The position numbers were made by a program, and so were the translations under genes. The notes below the pieces were generated by a model that saw nothing but the letters and a program-made list of their open reading frames with translations, had not been told where the DNA came from and ran no database searches. Of a DNA stretch of 17,684 nucleotides, positions 14,976 to 17,684 are shown piece by piece (the stretch's first letter is position 1; each line of letters opens with the position of its first letter). The DNA is from Veillonellaceae bacterium (GTDB lineage Bacteria; Bacillota_C; Negativicutes; UBA1444): positions 1 to 17,684 of the forward strand of contig JAAZNU010000043.1 in the NCBI GenBank assembly GCA_012798135.1, in the 5' to 3' direction.

Positions 14976-15004
14976 TTGATTCTAGTATAGCCCGCTTCTA
15001 TAAT
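14976..15004 (+). promoter_or_regulatory. Promoter of the amidohydrolase-racemase operon
   Basis: TTGATT (14976-14981) and a perfect TATAAT (14999-15004) are separated by exactly 17 bases. The predicted start is near 15011, leaving a leader of about 52 bases to the ATG at 15063. Its position downstream of the LysR palindrome fits activation. Confidence 0.8.
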
Positions 15005-15062
15005 GAAAGCAAATAGTGCGGGCGGTGTTAGCGGCTCCTGAACATAGAGGGAGGATGAAATA

Positions 15063-16478
15063 ATGAGCACCTATGATCTGTTGTTGAAAAACGGCTATGT
15101 CGTCGATCCGGGCAGCAAACTGGAAGGCCGGTATGATGTGGCGATCGCCGGCGGCAAGATCGAAAAAATCGCCGAGCACATCGACGGGACCAAGGCCGAC
15201 GAGATCATCGACGCCGGCGGCCATTGCGTCCTGCCGGGCATCATTGATCTGCACACCCACATGAGCGGCGACTTCGGCGGGCGGTACGCCCACAAGATGG
15301 TGGCCGAGGTCGGCGTCACGACCGTACTCGACATGGCGGGGCCGATCGACAGTTCGGTGAGTATGGCGGCGAATTACGGGACCGGCGTCAACGTGGCCTG
15401 CATCCACATGGTGCGCGGCAATGTGACGATCGAGGGAGAAGATCCCAGCCGGGAAGCGATCCATGCCTTCCTGGACAAAGCGCTGCTGGCCGGCGCCCTC
15501 GGCTGCAAGATCCTCGGCGGGCACTATCCGCTGACGGCGGCAGCGACCGCGCGCATCATCGAGGTCGCCAATGAGCGCCAGGCCTATGTCGGTTTCCATG
15601 CCGGCACCAAAGACACCGGCTCGAATATCGACGGTTTTTTGGAGGCGGTGAATCTGGCGGCCGGCCACGCGCTGCACATCGCCCATATCAATTCCTACTG
15701 CCGCGGCCAGGTCCGCGATCCGCTCGCCGAGGCGAACCAGGCGGTGGCGGCCCTGATCGACAATCCCAACATCACTTCCGAATCGTATATATCCCCGTTT
15801 AACGGCACCAGCGCCCAATGCGCGGGCGGCATCCCCGAAAGCAACGTTACCAAGACCTGCCTGAAGGCTGGCGGTTATGCCGCCGACGAACCAGGCATGG
15901 AACAGGCCATCCTGAAGGGCTGGGCGTTTGTGAACATCCCCGAGGGCGGCCGCGTCGTGCTCAAAGCCGGCCCGGAAGCACGCGATTTCTGGCGGGCCAA
16001 CGCGACCGCCGCGAACGTGAGTTTTCCGATCAATCCGGCCGATTCGCGTTTGCGCCTCGCCACTGCCAAGCGGCCTGACGGCAGTTTCGCGGTCGGCGCG
16101 ATCAGTACCGATGGCGGCGGCATTCCCCGCAACTCGATTATCGACATGGGGCTGTCGCTGGTCAAGCTGAACGCGCTGACGCTGCGCGAGTTCGCCGTCA
16201 AGACGAGCCTGAATCCGGCAGCCAGCCTGGGCTTGAAGTCCAAAGGCCATTTGGGGCTGGGCATGGATGCCGACATCACCGTGGTCGATCTGGAAACCCA
16301 GAAGGCGGTGATGAGCTTCGTCAACGGCCGGCCGGTGATGTACAAGGGGCTGGTCGTCGGCCGGGGCGCCCAGTTCATCACGACCGCCGCCGGCAAACAG
16401 GCGATCGCCGATGCCGGGATCACGCCGCTGGTGGTCGATCTCGCCGAAAGCGATTTTTATACACGGGCCAGGAAATAA
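15063..16478 (+). CDS. Amidohydrolase-superfamily metal-dependent hydrolase
   Basis: A 471-residue amidohydrolase of the dihydroorotase/hydantoinase/D-aminoacylase branch. It starts with the small beta-sandwich (YDLLLKNGYVVDPGSKLEGR, then DVAIAGGKI) and then the metal-dependent barrel: His64 and His66 of DLHTH; Lys149 in GCKILGG, a candidate carboxylated lysine; His179 in GFHAG; His205 and His208 in HIAHIN; Asp350 in STDGGG. It ends with the usual GLGMDADITVVDL strand. All ligand classes of a binuclear site seem present. It would hydrolyse a C-N bond in a cyclic or N-acylated amino-acid-like substrate. The substrate is not determinable. The start ATG follows GAGGGAGGA (15047-15055). A racemase gene follows 29 bases later, and a LysR regulator diverges. 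It could equally be called an enamidase- or N-acyl-amino-acid-deacylase-like protein. Confidence 0.88.
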   Translation: MSTYDLLLKNGYVVDPGSKLEGRYDVAIAGGKIEKIAEHIDGTKADEIIDAGGHCVLPGIIDLHTHMSGDFGGRYAHKMVAEVGVTTVLDMAGPIDSSVSMAANYGTGVNVACIHMVRGNVTIEGEDPSREAIHAFLDKALLAGALGCKILGGHYPLTAAATARIIEVANERQAYVGFHAGTKDTGSNIDGFLEAVNLAAGHALHIAHINSYCRGQVRDPLAEANQAVAALIDNPNITSESYISPFNGTSAQCAGGIPESNVTKTCLKAGGYAADEPGMEQAILKGWAFVNIPEGGRVVLKAGPEARDFWRANATAANVSFPINPADSRLRLATAKRPDGSFAVGAISTDGGGIPRNSIIDMGLSLVKLNALTLREFAVKTSLNPAASLGLKSKGHLGLGMDADITVVDLETQKAVMSFVNGRPVMYKGLVVGRGAQFITTAAGKQAIADAGITPLVVDLAESDFYTRARK

Positions 16479-16507
16479 CACGAAAGAAAAAACCGGGGTG
16501 AGGGGCG

Positions 16508-17209
16508 ATGGGCGTACAGGCGGCGCAAAAAAAGCTTGGGGTGCTGGGCGGCATGGGACCGGCCGCTTCCGCGGATTTCCTGCGGATTTTGACGGAACGG
16601 GCCCCGGCCACAATCGACCAGGAGCAACCGATCGTTTATGTGATCTCGGACCCGCAGATTCCGGACCGCACTTGCGCGATCTTTGGCCAGGGCAGCGATC
16701 CGTCGGAGCGGATCAAGCAGGATTTGTTCTCGCTGGCGGCCATGGGCGCCGATTTATTGGCGGTTCCCTGCAATACGGCGCATCTGTTCATCGATAAGTT
16801 CCGGACGGAACTGCCGGTGCCGCTGGTGCATATTGTCGAGGAGACCGTACTGGCGGGAAAGAAACTGAGTCCGGCCGGCTGCTGGATGCTGTCGACGACC
16901 GGGACGCGGCAATGCGGACTGTATCAGCACTATGCCGAAAAGTACAATTACCGCTTGTTTCTGCCCGAACCGGCCACCGCGCTCAGGGTGCAGGCGTGCA
17001 TCGAACTGGTAAAGGCCGGCCGGAAGGAAGAGGCGGGCCGGCTGCTGACCGAAATTGTCCTGCCGCTGTGGCAGGACAAAGACTTGCCGATCATGGCGGC
17101 CTGCACGGAACTGCCGCTGGCCTACGACGCTTCGGGGCTGCCCCAGGAACGAACCGTATCGAGCCTGGCCGCTCTGGCGAACGGCTGTTTGGCCAGAATC
17201 TATAACTAG
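16508..17209 (+). CDS. Aspartate/glutamate racemase family protein
   Basis: A 233-residue cofactor-independent racemase of the aspartate/glutamate/hydantoin racemase family, which inverts an alpha-carbon by two cysteines. Cys88 in V-P-C-N-T-A-H and Cys199 in A-A-C-T-E-L-P are the two catalytic residues in their usual contexts. KLGVLGGMGPAAS at the N terminus is the nucleotide-like loop typical of the aspartate racemase subgroup. The length is normal. The start ATG 16508 follows GGGGTGAGGGG. It is the second gene of the LysR-regulated operon, with only 29 bases between stop and start, and is followed by a terminator. Together with the amidohydrolase it suggests use of a D- or racemic amino acid derivative. 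Whether it acts on aspartate, glutamate, hydantoins or another compound cannot be told. Confidence 0.92.
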   Translation: MGVQAAQKKLGVLGGMGPAASADFLRILTERAPATIDQEQPIVYVISDPQIPDRTCAIFGQGSDPSERIKQDLFSLAAMGADLLAVPCNTAHLFIDKFRTELPVPLVHIVEETVLAGKKLSPAGCWMLSTTGTRQCGLYQHYAEKYNYRLFLPEPATALRVQACIELVKAGRKEEAGRLLTEIVLPLWQDKDLPIMAACTELPLAYDASGLPQERTVSSLAALANGCLARIYN

Positions 17210-17247
17210 GAACCGCAATACCGTTCGCAACGGGTGGGAAAACTCAG

Positions 17248-17285
17248 AGACCGGCGATATCACCGCATCGCCGGTCTTGTCTTTT
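17248..17285 (+). terminator. Rho-independent terminator of the amidohydrolase-racemase operon
   Basis: AGACCGGCGAT (17248-17258) pairs with ATCGCCGGTCT (17267-17277), an 11-bp stem with an 8-base loop, followed by TGTCTTTTA. It lies 39 bases after the racemase stop. Confidence 0.9.
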
Positions 17286-17390
17286 ATTGCCGGCCGGTGA
17301 CTCTATCGCACAGGCGGGGCAACAAGTAGTAAAATAATATATTAAGAACTGTGCAGCTTCAATTTTCTATTGTAAGGGAGGACCGGCAGC

Positions 17391-17678
17391 ATGCTGGAAT
17401 TATTCACGGAAATCGGCGACCGGATCGTACACGGCGGCTTCAAGACCCATCTGGTGGTATATATCATCTGCTCGGCGCTGGGGATTCTCATTCTGCAGTG
17501 GCTGTTCGCCAAGGCGCTACGGGTCGTCGCCCGCAAAACCGACACCTCCCTTAATAATCAAACGTTTTTCTTCGTTTTCCTCGTTCTATCGCAGTTTTTC
17601 ACATTAATCACGTTGGGCCATTTCTTCGGAAAGACTATGTCTACTGGTCGCGATGTGGATTTGGGGTACGGGAAATAA
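17391..17678 (+). CDS. Membrane protein N-terminus (MscS-like), truncated by the terminal repeat
   Basis: The frame opens at ATG 17391 after AGGGAGG (17376-17382). The first 51 codons, up to ARKTD, lie in unique DNA and hold a membrane segment (THLVVYIICSALGILILQWL), then KALRVVARKTD. This resembles the first helix and linker of small mechanosensitive (MscS-like) channels, whose next residues would be like KLDD. Codons 52-95 lie wholly in the inverted repeat and encode a hydrophobic tail (TFFFVFLVLSQFFTLITLGH) ending in a stop at 17678. GC drops from about 57% to 43% at the junction. The protein as read is probably a chimera of a real gene start and repeat DNA. The MscS-like assignment rests on few residues. 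Confidence 0.45.
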   Translation: MLELFTEIGDRIVHGGFKTHLVVYIICSALGILILQWLFAKALRVVARKTDTSLNNQTFFFVFLVLSQFFTLITLGHFFGKTMSTGRDVDLGYGK

Positions 17679-17684
17679 ACCGCG
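17544..17684 (-). repeat. Right copy of the perfect 141-bp terminal inverted repeat
   Basis: This is the exact reverse complement of bases 1-141. It begins with ACCTCCCTTA, the antisense of the ribosome binding site that serves the first gene at the other end, and at that point interrupts the MscS-like reading frame. Its 43% GC matches the left part of the window, not the adjoining gene, so this junction is the more suspicious of the two. Confidence 0.97.

Noticed and set aside
14982..16613. Minus-strand frame of 543 codons opposite the amidohydrolase
   Set aside because: It is antisense to a well-supported gene with all metal ligands. Its composition is that of a GC-rich shadow frame.
1..17684. 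An insertion sequence or integron-type element bounded by the terminal repeats
   Set aside because: No transposase, integrase or recombinase gene is present in the window, and target-site duplications cannot be seen at contig ends.

Overview
The window looks like a chromosomal segment of an anaerobic Firmicute, most likely of the Negativicutes/Sporomusaceae type. The support is indirect: strong AGGGAGG/AAGGAGG ribosome binding sites, sigma-A-type promoters with 16-17 base spacers, several TTG/GTG starts, T-tailed hairpin terminators, and a moderate to high GC content in most genes. No rRNA, tRNA or other taxonomic marker is present, so the placement is an inference. Base composition changes along the window: roughly 40-50% GC over about 1-5300 and mostly 55-63% after that, by eye.

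Terminal repeat. Bases 1-141 are an exact reverse complement of 17544-17684. The left copy supplies the ribosome binding site of the first gene. The right copy begins exactly after codon 51 of an MscS-like membrane gene and replaces the rest of it. The length equals the largest default k-mer of a common metagenome assembler, so the repeat may be a graph overlap of a longer genomic inverted repeat, an invertible segment or a chimera, not necessarily a complete 141 bp element.

Left, accessory part (148-5240). It holds an unknown 143-aa protein, an FRG-domain protein, a two-gene type II restriction-modification system (BglII/BstYI-like endonuclease followed by an MT-A70 adenine methyltransferase) with a strong terminator, a HigA-type helix-turn-helix/ImmA-IrrE metallopeptidase fusion behind its own palindromic operator and promoter, and a membrane-anchored SIMPL-domain protein. 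Low GC, a restriction-modification module and toxin-antitoxin-like genes together suggest a horizontally acquired defence island.

Middle part (5386-11383). It holds an unknown 148-aa protein, an exported DUF3089 alpha/beta hydrolase, a long-chain-type acyl-activating enzyme with a downstream acyl carrier protein (probably one operon, closed by a terminator nearly identical in sequence to that of the restriction-modification system), a decayed GNAT acetyltransferase, an exported protein with eleven TPR repeats, and a convergent small exported protein sharing a bidirectional terminator with it.

Right part (11734-17678). It holds a PAS-PAS-GGDEF-EAL cyclic-di-GMP enzyme convergent with a LysR-type regulator only 3 bases away. 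The regulator is divergent from an amidohydrolase plus Asp/Glu-racemase operon. The divergent intergenic region has a 24-base palindrome centred near -66 of an excellent promoter, the classic architecture of LysR activation. The operon ends at a clear terminator, followed by the truncated MscS-like gene running into the terminal repeat.
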